A DNA stretch of 40,201 nt from an uncultured Bacteroidales bacterium (GTDB lineage: Bacteria; Bacteroidota; Bacteroidia; Bacteroidales; UBA932). The translations under genes were made by a program, and so were the position numbers. The notes under the pieces were generated by a model, which saw only the letters and a program-made list of their open reading frames with translations, was not told the origin of the DNA and made no database searches. The DNA is taken from contig ONRD01000020.1 of NCBI GenBank assembly GCA_900320185.1, forward strand, positions 1 to 40,201, in the 5' to 3' direction. Below, piece after piece: positions 16,237 through 25,342 of this stretch (position 1 is the stretch's first letter; every line of letters begins with the position of its first letter).

Positions 16237-17259
16237 CTACTTGATCAGGAATGAGTAGTTGGAAGTCTTCTTCAAGGCGATGCAGGTTCCGCGAGCCACT
16301 GCCCTCAGCGGGTCCTCGGCCACATGGAACTGGATATTCACCTTCTCGGTGAACCTCTTTGCGAGTCCGCGCAGAAGGGCGCCGCCTCCGGAGAGGAATA
16401 TTCCGTTCTCCACTATGTCCGAATACAACTCCGGGGGAGTCACCTCGAGGACGTGGAGGATGGAGGATTCGAGTTTAGCTATGGACTTGTCCAGGCAGTG
16501 TGCGATCTCCTGGTAGGTCACGGTGGCCTCCACTGGGTGGGCGGTCATCAGGTTCGGACCGTTGACCACGAAAGGCTCCGGCTCCTCGTCCAGGTCCGGA
16601 ATCACGGCGCCTACAGCGAACTTGATCCTCTCCGCCGTAGTCTCTCCGATCTTGATGTTGTGCTGCTGGCGCATGTAGTACTGGATGTCGTTGTTGAACA
16701 CGTCTCCGGCAGTCTGCACGCTCTCCTGCTCCACGATGCCTCCGAGGGAGATCACGGCGATCTCCGCGGTACCGCCGCCTATGTCCACCACCATGTTTCC
16801 TTTCGGCGCCTCCACGTCAAGGCCGATACCGAGCGCGGCGGCCATAGGTTCGTAGATCAGGTAGACTTCGCGGCCTCCGGCATGCTCGCAGGAATCGCGC
16901 ACGGCGCGGATCTCCACCTGGGTGGATCCCGAAGGGATTCCGACCACGATCTTGAGGTTGGGGGCGAAGAGGGACCTCCTCTTGCTGTTGACCTGCTTGA
17001 TGAAGCCCTTGATCATCATCTCAGCCGCCTCGAAGTCGGCGATGACCCCGTTCCTGAGGGGCCTGACGGTCTTTATCCCGGGATTTGTGTGTTCATGCAT
17101 CAGTTTCGCCGGCTGCCCGATGGCGATGCATTTCTTGGTGCTGTTGTCGATAGCCACTATGCTCGGCTGGTCGAGAACGATTTCGTCATTGTTGAATATG
17201 ACGGTGTTCGCCGTGCCGAGGTCCATTGCAATTTCTTGAGTCAGAAACGAAAATGCCAT
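16237..17259 (-). CDS. mreB: Actin-like cytoskeletal protein MreB
   Basis: 340 residues, normal for MreB. The actin-type nucleotide-binding motifs are phosphate 1 MDLGTANTVIF, phosphate 2 VVDIGGGTAEIAVISLG and adenosine LSGGGALLRGLAKRF, with the conserved EPMAAALGIGL segment. Filaments under the inner membrane position the elongasome. It is the first gene of the operon mreB-mreC-mreD-mrdA-rodA plus a lipoprotein. The 93-base gap to the divergent ispD must hold its promoter; I found no convincing TAnnTTTG box on the minus strand there. Confidence 0.96.
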   Translation of the reverse strand: MAFSFLTQEIAMDLGTANTVIFNNDEIVLDQPSIVAIDNSTKKCIAIGQPAKLMHEHTNPGIKTVRPLRNGVIADFEAAEMMIKGFIKQVNSKRRSLFAPNLKIVVGIPSGSTQVEIRAVRDSCEHAGGREVYLIYEPMAAALGIGLDVEAPKGNMVVDIGGGTAEIAVISLGGIVEQESVQTAGDVFNNDIQYYMRQQHNIKIGETTAERIKFAVGAVIPDLDEEPEPFVVNGPNLMTAHPVEATVTYQEIAHCLDKSIAKLESSILHVLEVTPPELYSDIVENGIFLSGGGALLRGLAKRFTEKVNIQFHVAEDPLRAVARGTCIALKKTSNYSFLIK

Positions 17260-17310
17260 AATTTGATGTCTTCCTTAGTTTTGTCAGTTGAACAAAAGCC
17301 ATTATACAAG

Positions 17311-17339
17311 TTGTAAATATACAAAAAAAGTTATATTTG
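17311..17339 (+). promoter_or_regulatory. Promoter of ispD
   Basis: TATATTTG (17332-17339) is a perfect -7 box. TTG at 17311-17313 lies 18 bases upstream. The start codon at 17353 is only 13 bases below the -7 box, so the mRNA leader would be very short, a few bases to about ten. Confidence 0.6.
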
Positions 17340-17352
17340 CGAGGAAAAAATC

Positions 17353-18078
17353 ATGGCTTCAGACAAAATATTGATAGTGATGGCTGCGGGCAGCGGAGTC
17401 CGCATGGGAGCCTCCGTCCCCAAGCAGTTCCTCGACCTGGGAGGCAAGCCCATCCTCCGCCATACGATCGAACGCTTCCTGTCCGCGGCGCCCGGCATAC
17501 GTATCGTGACCGTGCTCCCCAAGGAGTATGTTCCGTACTGGAAGGACTACTGCCTTTCAAATTCCTTCGACTGCCCCCAGACCTTGGTCCAGGGTGGGAT
17601 AACAAGGTTCCATTCCGTAAGGAACGCCCTAGGAAGGGTCCCCGGAGGCTGCATCGTGGCAATCCACGACGGAGTCAGGCCGCTGCTGTCCGCCGACCTT
17701 GTCAAAAGCATGTTCGAACGCATGGAATCGGGCTCCTGCCGGGCCCTCGTCCCGGTGGTCCCGACCGTCGACACCCTGAAGGTCCTGGACATTGAGAAGG
17801 ACCCTTCGGGCAACGGGCAGCACCTGGTCTGCCATCCCGGCGAGGCAGTGGACCGAAGCAGGATCTACGGCGCCCAGACTCCCCAGATGTTCCTTTCCGA
17901 CGACATAAAGGCTGCATATTCCCAGCCGTACGACGTCGCCTTCACCGACGATGCCTCCGTGGCGCAGAAAAAAGGAATACCCCTCAGCTTCTGTGAAGGT
18001 GAGAGGTACAATTTCAAGATCACTTCCCGCGAGGACCTGGAGATGGCCAGGCTGGTGGTCACTTCCTGGTCGCGGTGA
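17353..18078 (+). CDS. ispD: 2-C-methyl-D-erythritol 4-phosphate cytidylyltransferase IspD
   Basis: 241 residues. It transfers CMP from CTP to methylerythritol phosphate, third step of the MEP isoprenoid pathway, in the cytoplasm. Family motifs: nucleotide loop MAAGSGVRMGASVPKQFLDL at the N-terminus, GGITRFHSVRNAL, IHDGVRPLLS, PVVPTVDTLKV, YGAQTPQMF and FTDDASVAQ, then the NFKITSREDLEMA end. The gene is divergent from mreB and its 3' end overlaps the 3' end of the lrp-like gene by 20 bases. The pathway partner ispF is at 35659. Confidence 0.95.
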   Translation: MASDKILIVMAAGSGVRMGASVPKQFLDLGGKPILRHTIERFLSAAPGIRIVTVLPKEYVPYWKDYCLSNSFDCPQTLVQGGITRFHSVRNALGRVPGGCIVAIHDGVRPLLSADLVKSMFERMESGSCRALVPVVPTVDTLKVLDIEKDPSGNGQHLVCHPGEAVDRSRIYGAQTPQMFLSDDIKAAYSQPYDVAFTDDASVAQKKGIPLSFCEGERYNFKITSREDLEMARLVVTSWSR

Positions 18079-18562
18079 CGAAACTCGTGTTCTTGTAGTC
18101 CTTGACCCAGACCTGGCGCTCGATGGCCTGGTCCAGCGAGATCATCGTGTCGGTCGACTGGATGTACGGAATGTTCTGGATCGTGTTCAGGAGCACCTCC
18201 ATCAGGTGGTCGTTGTCAAAGCAGTAGACCTTCAGCAGCAGGGCGGCGCGTCCGGTTACGAAATGGCACTCCACGATCTCGGCGATCTTTTTCAGGTTCT
18301 CGACGACCTCCGGGTATTTGTTGGCTTCCGAAAGCGTGACGCTGACGAAGGCGCAGATGTTCAGTCCGAGGGCCTGCGGCTTGACCAGCAGGCGTGACCC
18401 TGTGATCACTCCGTTGCTTTCAAGCCTCTTCACCCTTTGATGGATGGCGGCTCCGGAAACTCCGCATTCGCGCGCAATTTCCAGGAAGGGCATCCTGGCA
18501 TTCTTGACCAGGAACGAAAGGATTTTCTGGTCGATCTGGTCGATGTGATAAGTAGTAGCCAT
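18059..18562 (-). CDS. Lrp/AsnC-family transcriptional regulator
   Basis: 167 residues. The N-terminal winged helix-turn-helix has QIDQKILSFLVKNARMPFLEIARECGVSGAAIHQRVKRLESNGVI, matching the Lrp/AsnC DNA-binding domain; the C-terminal RAM ligand-sensing domain follows (AFVSVTL, VVECHFVTGRAALLLKVYC, STDTMISLDQ). Such proteins bind amino acids and act as oligomers. It has its own promoter inside the 3' end of topA. Its target genes cannot be read from the window. The 3' end overlaps ispD tail to tail. Confidence 0.9.
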   Translation of the reverse strand: MATTYHIDQIDQKILSFLVKNARMPFLEIARECGVSGAAIHQRVKRLESNGVITGSRLLVKPQALGLNICAFVSVTLSEANKYPEVVENLKKIAEIVECHFVTGRAALLLKVYCFDNDHLMEVLLNTIQNIPYIQSTDTMISLDQAIERQVWVKDYKNTSFVTATRK

Positions 18563-18589
18563 TGCTTACAATTTATAACTTCCAGATGA

Positions 18590-18620
18590 CAAATATAGGA
18601 ATAATATTTAATAATTCAAG
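18590..18620 (-). promoter_or_regulatory. Promoter of the Lrp/AsnC gene
   Basis: On the minus strand TATATTTG (18597-18590) is a perfect -7 box, with CTTG (18620-18617) 19 bases upstream. The -33 box lies across the topA stop codon. The start codon is 28 bases downstream. Confidence 0.6.
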
Positions 18621-20931
18621 ATTTGCGGAAGCGCCTGCGGCCCTTCGAGGTCGGTTTTGAACTGTCAATCAGGTTCCGGCATTCCTCCAGTGTCAGCGAC
18701 CCTGCATCCGTCTCCTTGGGGATCCTGTAGTTCGACCCGGCATGCTTGATGTAAGGACCGTAGCGGCCGTTGATCACTTGGATGTCGGCGTCCTTGAACT
18801 CAAGGATGACCGGGTTGGCGGAGTCTTTCTTCAGCCCTTCCTCGATGATGGCGGCGCATTCTTCCAAAGTCACTTTCAGGGGATCCTTCGAACGCGGAAG
18901 CGAGAAATTCTTGTCCCCGTACTTGATGTAAGGACCGAACCGGCCCTTCGTGGCGACCACTTCGATGCCGTCGTGGACTCCTACCTTGCGAGGCAGTTCG
19001 AACAGTTTGAGGGCTTCCTCAAGGGTGATGTTCTCGATCAGCTGGCCCTTCTCCAGGGATGCGAAACGGGCATTCTCGCCTTCACCGATCTGGACGAAAG
19101 GACCGAACTTGCCGAACTTCGCGATCACCGGATGGCCTTCGGGGTCGGTGCCGATCTCCCTGGAGACCCGGCTGTAGCTGCCGTCGGAAAGGACTTCCTC
19201 CACCTTCTTGTGGAAAGGGGAGTAGAACTGGGCTATGACATCGTTCCAGACCATGTCTCCTTCGGCGACCTTGTCGAAATCCTTCTCGACGTTGGCGGTG
19301 AAGTCGTAGTCCATGATCGTGGTGAAGTTGCTCTCAAGGTAGTCGGACACTATCATTCCGATTTCCTGGGGAATGAGCCTGCCCCTTTCAGCCCCTATGG
19401 TCTCCGTCCTTACGGTCTCGCTGATGACACCGTCCTTCTCGGCCATGTCGGTTACCTCGACCTTCCTGCCTTCCTTGTCGCCCCTGGCTATGTAGCCGCG
19501 GCCCTTCGTCAGGGTCTCTATCGTCGGGGAATATGTGGAAGGACGGCCGATCCCGAGCTCCTCGAGCTTCTTGACGAGGGTGGCTTCGGAATACCTGGGA
19601 GGGGCGGCGGTGAACTTGCACTCGGCCTTCATTCCCTTGTCTTCCATCACGTCGCCGGTCTTAAGGTCGGGGATGTTCTGCTCGTCGAGGCCGGAATCCT
19701 GGTCGTCGGAACCTTCCATGTAGAGCTTGAGGAATCCGTCGAAAAGGATCCTTGTAGCCTGCACGCTGAATTTCTCGCTCCTCTTGTCGGAGGATATCTT
19801 CATGTTGGTGTAGAGCACTTTCGCGTCGGCCATCTGCGAGGCGACCGTCCTCTTCCAGATCAGGTTGTAGAGTTTCTTCTCCTGGGCCGAGCCTTCTATG
19901 TCGATGTTGCGGATGTCGGTGGGACGTATGGCCTCATGTGCTTCCTGCGCTCCTTTGCTGTGGGTGCGGAACTGCCTCGGCTTGGAATATTCCTCACCGA
20001 AGGCGCCGCAGATGTAAGCCTTTGCGGAGCTTATCGCCAGGGCCGACAGGTTGACGGAGTCGGTTCTCATGTAGGTTATGATACCCCTCTCGTAAAGCTG
20101 CTGCGCGACCTTCATGGTCTGGCTGACGGGGAAGTGGAGTTTCCTGGCGGCCTCCTGCTGGAGCGTCGAGGTCGTGAACGGGGCGGCGGGGAAGCGGGGG
20201 GCTTCCTTCTGTTCCATCCCGGAGATGGTGAACCTGGCTCCGATGCTGTCCTCGAGGAACGAGAGGGCATCCTCCTTAGTCCCGAACCTGGTGTCCAGGG
20301 TCGCTTTCACCTTCACCCCTGCTGGATATCCTTCAGGGTGGAACACCGCTTCGATCCGGTAGTAGGCCTCGTTATTGAAGGCCATGATCTCTTTTTCCCG
20401 CTCCACCACGAGCCTGAGCGCCACGGACTGGACCCTTCCGGCCGAAAGCTTCGGCTGGATCTTCCTCCAGAGCACCGGAGACAGTTCGAAACCGACCAGG
20501 CGGTCGAGTATGCGGCGTGCCTGCTGTGCGTTGACAAGGTTGAGGTCTATGTCCCTGGGGGTCTCCACGGCCTTCAGGATGGCGTTCTTCGTGATTTCAT
20601 GGAAGACTATCCTCTTGGTGTTCTCCTTGTCCAGCCCCAGGGTCTCGAACAGGTGCCATGAGATGGCTTCCCCTTCGCGGTCCTCATCGGATGCAAGCCA
20701 GACAGTCTTTGCCGACTGGACGGCCTTCTTGAGCTCTGCGACCACCTTCCTTTTGTCCGCGGGTATGACATATTCAGGAGTGAAACCCTTCTGCACGTCC
20801 ACGCTCAACTTGTTGTCCTGAAGGTCCCTGATGTGCCCGAAACTGGACATCACCTTGAAGTCTTTCCCGAGGAATGAACCAATGGTCTTTGCCTTGGTCG
20901 GAGACTCTACTATTACCAGATTGTCTGCCAT
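18616..20931 (-). CDS. topA: DNA topoisomerase I
   Basis: 771 residues. Type IA topoisomerase relaxing negative supercoils. The toprim domain opens with NLVIVESPTKAKTIGSFLG and has SDEDREGEAISWHL; the active-site Tyr is in GIITYMRTDSVN (Y287). The SAGRVQSVALRL and RPSTYSPTIETL motifs follow. Instead of cysteine zinc fingers the C-terminus has repeated FGPF/YGPY modules (KFGKFGPFVQIGE, KGRFGPYIKYGD, NGRYGPYIKHAG) ending in a basic tail (GRRRFRKS), the usual Bacteroidota form. The start at MADNLV is chosen over the longer frame because a promoter overlaps the extra codons. Confidence 0.96.
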   Translation of the reverse strand: MADNLVIVESPTKAKTIGSFLGKDFKVMSSFGHIRDLQDNKLSVDVQKGFTPEYVIPADKRKVVAELKKAVQSAKTVWLASDEDREGEAISWHLFETLGLDKENTKRIVFHEITKNAILKAVETPRDIDLNLVNAQQARRILDRLVGFELSPVLWRKIQPKLSAGRVQSVALRLVVEREKEIMAFNNEAYYRIEAVFHPEGYPAGVKVKATLDTRFGTKEDALSFLEDSIGARFTISGMEQKEAPRFPAAPFTTSTLQQEAARKLHFPVSQTMKVAQQLYERGIITYMRTDSVNLSALAISSAKAYICGAFGEEYSKPRQFRTHSKGAQEAHEAIRPTDIRNIDIEGSAQEKKLYNLIWKRTVASQMADAKVLYTNMKISSDKRSEKFSVQATRILFDGFLKLYMEGSDDQDSGLDEQNIPDLKTGDVMEDKGMKAECKFTAAPPRYSEATLVKKLEELGIGRPSTYSPTIETLTKGRGYIARGDKEGRKVEVTDMAEKDGVISETVRTETIGAERGRLIPQEIGMIVSDYLESNFTTIMDYDFTANVEKDFDKVAEGDMVWNDVIAQFYSPFHKKVEEVLSDGSYSRVSREIGTDPEGHPVIAKFGKFGPFVQIGEGENARFASLEKGQLIENITLEEALKLFELPRKVGVHDGIEVVATKGRFGPYIKYGDKNFSLPRSKDPLKVTLEECAAIIEEGLKKDSANPVILEFKDADIQVINGRYGPYIKHAGSNYRIPKETDAGSLTLEECRNLIDSSKPTSKGRRRFRKS

Positions 20932-20980
20932 AATGTTCTCTTTCGCAAGTTTTTCAACTGAAGTTTTCAGTTTCAGCCTG

Positions 20981-21013
20981 CAAAGTAAACCACAAAACGG
21001 GCAATTTTCCAAA
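20981..21013 (-). promoter_or_regulatory. Promoter of topA
   Basis: On the minus strand TTACTTTG (20988-20981) is a 7/8 match to the -7 box, with TTTG (21013-21010) 21 bases upstream. The leader would be about 45 bases. It sits back to back with the divergent pbp1A -7 box at 21022-21029, so the two promoters share a small interval. Confidence 0.55.
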
Positions 21014-21021
21014 TTTTGTTA

Positions 21022-21029
21022 TAAATTTG
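21022..21029 (+). promoter_or_regulatory. -7 box of the pbp1A-ddl-prmC operon
   Basis: TAAATTTG is a perfect TAnnTTTG box only 8 bases before the start codon at 21038, so transcripts would be leaderless or nearly so. No TTTG -33 box is present at 19-21 bases. Confidence 0.45.
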
Positions 21030-21037
21030 TCTCTATT

Positions 21038-23386
21038 ATGACTGAAGCGAAACAGAAAAAAATAGTAAAATGGTTCTGGATCATTCTTTTATGTCCGATC
21101 CTGCTGGTCCTGGTGCTCATCCTTCTGGTCTGGGCGCTGGCCGACATACCATCTTTCAAGGAACTCGAGAATCCTGAGAGCAAGCTCGCCACCCAGGTCA
21201 TTTCGGCCGACGGAGTGGTGCTGTCCACGTTCCACATCGAGAACAGGACTTTCGTGAGCTACGACGAACTCTCCCCGAATATCGTGAACGCCGCCGTGTC
21301 CACCGAGGACGCCCGCTTCTACAAGCATTCCGGAATAGATTTCAAGGGCCTTGGGCGTGTCCTTGTCAAGACCATACTGATGCGCAATTCCAGCCAGGGC
21401 GGAGGTTCCACCATCACCCAGCAGCTTGCAAAGACCTTGTACCCCCGTCCGGAAGTGAACAGCAGTTTCCCCGGAGCGTGGCAGGCAGTGATGGTCTGGA
21501 CGAAGCTCAAGGAGTGGATCACCGCCGTCAAGATAGAAAGGGACTACACGAAGGAGGAGATTGTGACGATGTACCTCAACAGCATATTCTTCGGAAGTTC
21601 CGCCTACGGGATCCGCTCTGCCGCTGAGACCTTTTTCGGGAAGCTCCCCATCGACCTCACGGTCGAAGAGAGCGCCATGCTCGTGGGGATGCTCAACAAG
21701 CCCACCCGCTACAACCCGGTGCTCAATCCGGACAAGGCGCTTGCGAGGAGGAACTTCGTGATTGGGCAGATGGCCAAGTCCGAGTTCATCACCCCGGAGC
21801 AGAGGGATTCGATACGGGAGATTCCCATCTACCTGAATTATGAGGTGCAGGACCACAATGCCGGCCACGCCCCTTATTTCAGGGACATGCTGCGCCGCCA
21901 GATGTCGGCCAAGAAGCCCCGCAGGTCGGATTACACCTACCGCGAGGAATATTCGGCGGATTCCCTGGCCTGGGCCACCGACGAACTTTACGGGTGGCTG
22001 GAGAAGCACCAGAAGTCCGATGGCTCGAAGTACGACCTCGACCGTGACGGACTCCGCATCTACACGACCATCGACTCGAAGATGCAGCAATATGCGGAAG
22101 AGGCTGTGGTAGAGCGTCTCGCCGCCCTTCAGAAAGATTTCCAGAAGGACCTCAGGAGCAAGCGCAACAAGCCCTTCTCGAACGACATCGACGCCGCGAC
22201 CCGGGAGAGGGTGATGAAGAATGCGAGGAAGTGGAGCAGCCGTTACCGCGCCCTCAAGGAGGACGGGATGACGGAGGAGGAGATCCTCCAGACCTTCAAG
22301 GAACCGGTTCCGATGAGGGTTTTCGCCTACAACTCCAAAGGCTACTGCGACACGACCCTCACCCCTGACGATTCCATCCGTTACTACAAGTCCCTCCTCC
22401 GTACGGCGATCGTGGCGATAGAGCCTGTCACCGGACACGTGAAGGCCTATGTGGGCGGACCCAACTACCGTTACTTCAAGTACGACAACGTCCGCCAGGG
22501 CAAGAGGCAGGTAGGTTCCACCATCAAGCCCTACCTCTACACCCTGGCCATGCAGGAAGGCATGACTCCCTGCGACAAGGTCATCAACGTCCCGCAGACC
22601 ATCTCGATACCGGGAGGTACCTGGTCCCCCAGGAGCGGCGACAGCCAGCAGTGGATAGGCAAGTCGGTGTCCCTGAAATGGGGGCTTACGAATTCGTCCA
22701 ACAACATCTCGGCCTACCTGATGAAGCAGCTTGGACCGACAGCCATGGTGAGGATGATGCGCAAGATGGGGATCCAGACCCATGTCGAAGCTGTCCCCGC
22801 CCTCTGCGTCGGAGCGGCCGACCTGAGCCTTTGGGAGATGGTGGCAGCCTATAACACCTTCCCCTCCAGGGGAGTCTACATAACCCCCCTGTGCGTCACA
22901 AGGATAGAAGACAACCAGGGCAACGTGATCACCGAGTTCTCCAACCGCAAGCGCGACGCCATCAGCGAGAACACTGCTTACGAGATGATGGACATGATGA
23001 TGAGCGTGGTGCAGGCCGGAACCGGAAGCCGCCTGCGCTACCGCTACAACCTGATGGGCGAGATAGCCGGAAAGACCGGAACCACGAACGACAACGCCGA
23101 CGGCTGGTTCATCGGCTACACTCCTACCCTGGTGGCCGGAGTCTGGACGGGCGCCGAGGACCGGCAGGTCCATTTCCAGGCGACGGCCCTGGGCCAGGGC
23201 GCCCACATGTCCCTTCCGACATTCGGAATATTCCTCAGGAAGGTGTGGAATGACGGTACTCTCGGAGTCACTCCGGACGACCATTTCATCGTGCCTTCGA
23301 CGCTTGTGAACGGAGGCTGTACCGGAAACGAGGAGGACCCGGTCTCGGAAGAGGTCGAGAAGAAGGAAGAATATTACTTTGAATAG
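21038..23386 (+). CDS. Class A penicillin-binding protein (PBP1A type)
   Basis: 782 residues. One N-terminal membrane helix (WIILLCPILLVLVLILLVWAL), a GT51 glycosyltransferase domain (catalytic Glu in TEDARFYKHSGID, E90; GGSTITQQLAK; RDYTKEEIVTMYLN; second motif ESAMLVGML) and a transpeptidase domain with STIK (S494), SSNN in LTNSSNNIS and KTGTTND. It both polymerises and cross-links peptidoglycan. The start at MTEAKQKK is chosen because the longer frame would run through the promoter and antisense to topA. It is the first gene of an operon with ddl (2 bases later) and prmC. Confidence 0.93.
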   Translation: MTEAKQKKIVKWFWIILLCPILLVLVLILLVWALADIPSFKELENPESKLATQVISADGVVLSTFHIENRTFVSYDELSPNIVNAAVSTEDARFYKHSGIDFKGLGRVLVKTILMRNSSQGGGSTITQQLAKTLYPRPEVNSSFPGAWQAVMVWTKLKEWITAVKIERDYTKEEIVTMYLNSIFFGSSAYGIRSAAETFFGKLPIDLTVEESAMLVGMLNKPTRYNPVLNPDKALARRNFVIGQMAKSEFITPEQRDSIREIPIYLNYEVQDHNAGHAPYFRDMLRRQMSAKKPRRSDYTYREEYSADSLAWATDELYGWLEKHQKSDGSKYDLDRDGLRIYTTIDSKMQQYAEEAVVERLAALQKDFQKDLRSKRNKPFSNDIDAATRERVMKNARKWSSRYRALKEDGMTEEEILQTFKEPVPMRVFAYNSKGYCDTTLTPDDSIRYYKSLLRTAIVAIEPVTGHVKAYVGGPNYRYFKYDNVRQGKRQVGSTIKPYLYTLAMQEGMTPCDKVINVPQTISIPGGTWSPRSGDSQQWIGKSVSLKWGLTNSSNNISAYLMKQLGPTAMVRMMRKMGIQTHVEAVPALCVGAADLSLWEMVAAYNTFPSRGVYITPLCVTRIEDNQGNVITEFSNRKRDAISENTAYEMMDMMMSVVQAGTGSRLRYRYNLMGEIAGKTGTTNDNADGWFIGYTPTLVAGVWTGAEDRQVHFQATALGQGAHMSLPTFGIFLRKVWNDGTLGVTPDDHFIVPSTLVNGGCTGNEEDPVSEEVEKKEEYYFE

Positions 23387-23388
23387 AC

Positions 23389-24405
23389 ATGGGCAAGTAC
23401 AAGAAGATCGCAGTCATCTATGGAAGCGACTCCTCCGAGTGGGAGGTCTCCTGCCGTAGCGGCGAGTTCACCGCATCCCGCATCGACGGGACACGCTATG
23501 ACGTTTACGAGATTTTCGCCAGGTTCGGGAAATGGCAGCTGGTGGCCATGAAGAAGCAGGATGCGATGCGCATCCCCTTCCCGGAAGGCTCCAGGCCGGA
23601 GATCGACAAGACCGACTTTTCAGTGAAGGTGCTGGGCGAGAAGGTCAAGTTCGACTATGCCTACATAATGCAGCACGGCTATCCCGGAGAGAACGGCCTG
23701 CTCCAGGGCTATCTCGAGATGCTCGGCGTCCCTTTCAGCAGCTGCAGCGCCTTCGTCTCAGCGGTAGCATTCGACAAGTTCGCCTGCAAGAGCTACCTGC
23801 GCGACGTCGATTTTGTCAAGACGGCTCCCTCTGTGTTCGTACGCAGCGGAATGGACTTGGATGAGACGGTAGAGAAGGTGGTCGGTACGCTCCGTTTCCC
23901 GGTGTTCGTCAAGCCTACGGATGGCGGCTCCAGTTTCGGCATCACCAAAGTCCGGAAAGCCGAAGACTTGAAGGAGGCGATCGAGTTCGCCTTCTCCGAG
24001 GGGCCCATGGCTATCATCGAACAGGGCATCGTCGGCCGTGAACTCACCTGTGCCGCCTATGCCGATGCCGAAGGTGTCAAAGCTCTGCCCGTCATCGAGA
24101 TAGTCACCGACAACGACTATTTCGACTATGACGCCAAATACAATGGAAACAGCCGGGAGATCTGTCCTGCGCCTATTCCCGACGAGCTCCGCGACGAGGT
24201 GCAGTCCACCAGCAGGAAGATATATTCACATTTGGGCTGTGCAGGCGTGGTCCGCATCGACTACATCGCCTCCGACGAAGGGCTTTATTTCCTGGAAGTG
24301 AACACTATTCCCGGAATGACAAGCGCCTCTCTGGTGCCGAAGATGATCCGTACCGCCGGGATGGACATAACGGACTTCCTCACCCAGATCATCGAGAATT
24401 CCTGA
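23389..24405 (+). CDS. ddl: D-alanine--D-alanine ligase
   Basis: 338 residues. ATP-grasp ligase making D-Ala-D-Ala for the peptidoglycan stem peptide. Motifs: IAVIYGSDSSEWEVS (N-terminal GG-S-E-like loop), MQHGYPGENGLLQGYLEMLGVPFSSC, FVKPTDGGSSFGITKV and the metal-binding end FLEVNTIPGMTSASLVP. It begins 2 bases after pbp1A, so supply of the dipeptide and its use by the transpeptidase are encoded together. Confidence 0.94.
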   Translation: MGKYKKIAVIYGSDSSEWEVSCRSGEFTASRIDGTRYDVYEIFARFGKWQLVAMKKQDAMRIPFPEGSRPEIDKTDFSVKVLGEKVKFDYAYIMQHGYPGENGLLQGYLEMLGVPFSSCSAFVSAVAFDKFACKSYLRDVDFVKTAPSVFVRSGMDLDETVEKVVGTLRFPVFVKPTDGGSSFGITKVRKAEDLKEAIEFAFSEGPMAIIEQGIVGRELTCAAYADAEGVKALPVIEIVTDNDYFDYDAKYNGNSREICPAPIPDELRDEVQSTSRKIYSHLGCAGVVRIDYIASDEGLYFLEVNTIPGMTSASLVPKMIRTAGMDITDFLTQIIENS

Positions 24406-24409
24406 CCCG

Positions 24410-25312
24410 ATGCTGCTGAAGGATTTCCTGAAGGAGGGCATATCACGCCTTGAACACCTCTATCCCACCGCCGAGGCCCGCAGCATAATGCTGATGGTCT
24501 GCGAAAGCCGCATCGGAACCAAGAGCTATACCCACATCGTTGAACCGGGCTACACCATCAAGGACAAGTTCGTGGAACCCCTGATGGCGGACCTCGCCCG
24601 TCTCGAAGCAGGCGAGCCTGTCCAGTACGTCATCGGAAGCACTGAATTCTGCGGACTTGACTTCAAGGTATGTCCGTCCGTCCTTATTCCGCGTCCGGAG
24701 ACCGAACTGCTTTGCCGCGAGGCGATCAAGGCCGGGTCCCGGATAGCCAGGCAGAGGAAAGCCTACGGGAAGTCGGCAAGGCCGGTGAGGATCCTTGACC
24801 TGTGCACCGGTTCCGGCTGCATTGCCTGGACCGTGGCCCTGAACATCCCGGGAGCTGAAGTAATAGGTGTCGACATCTCCGAAGAGGCGATAAAGGTGGC
24901 GATGGCCCAGGATTTCTCGTCCAGGATGAAGGAGACCCATGCCGTGTCGCCCCAGTTCCTGATCTCCGACATCCTTGACACGGAACAGGACTTCGGCCAT
25001 GGGGAATTCGACCTCATACTCAGCAATCCTCCGTACATAATGGAGTCTGAGAAGAAGGACATGAGGGTCAATGTCCTCAATTACGAGCCGGCCACCGCCC
25101 TTTTCGTCCCAGACGGGGATCCCCTGGTGTTCCACCGCGCCGTGGCTGCCTGGTCGGCCAGGTACCTGGCTCCCGAGGGCAAGGGGATGACGGAAATAAA
25201 CGAGAGGCTTGGGAAGGAGACCGAGGCGGTTTTCAGGGAGGCAGGGTTCACCGTTACCGAGACAGTCAAGGATTTTTACGACAGAAACCGCTTCGTCCAT
25301 TATTCAAGATAG
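24410..25312 (+). CDS. prmC: Peptide chain release factor N5-glutamine methyltransferase PrmC
   Basis: 300 residues. It methylates the GGQ glutamine of release factors 1 and 2 using S-adenosylmethionine. The N-terminal helical domain is followed by EPVQYVIGSTEFCGLDFKV and VLIPRPETELL, the SAM motif ILDLCTGSGCIAWTVAL and the catalytic LSNPPYI. It follows ddl by 4 bases. The function is unrelated to the cell-wall genes before it, so the link is probably only transcriptional. A strong terminator follows. Confidence 0.93.
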   Translation: MLLKDFLKEGISRLEHLYPTAEARSIMLMVCESRIGTKSYTHIVEPGYTIKDKFVEPLMADLARLEAGEPVQYVIGSTEFCGLDFKVCPSVLIPRPETELLCREAIKAGSRIARQRKAYGKSARPVRILDLCTGSGCIAWTVALNIPGAEVIGVDISEEAIKVAMAQDFSSRMKETHAVSPQFLISDILDTEQDFGHGEFDLILSNPPYIMESEKKDMRVNVLNYEPATALFVPDGDPLVFHRAVAAWSARYLAPEGKGMTEINERLGKETEAVFREAGFTVTETVKDFYDRNRFVHYSR

Positions 25313-25342
25313 GCCCTGCAGGCCAGAGGGTGCGAGGTTTTT

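Noticed and set aside
18742-20661. 639-codon plus-strand ORF opposite topA
   Set aside because: Shadow of topA with no recognisable motif or start signal.
21089-23284. 731-codon minus-strand ORF opposite pbp1A
   Set aside because: Antisense shadow; low-complexity Val/Gly/His composition and no domain.
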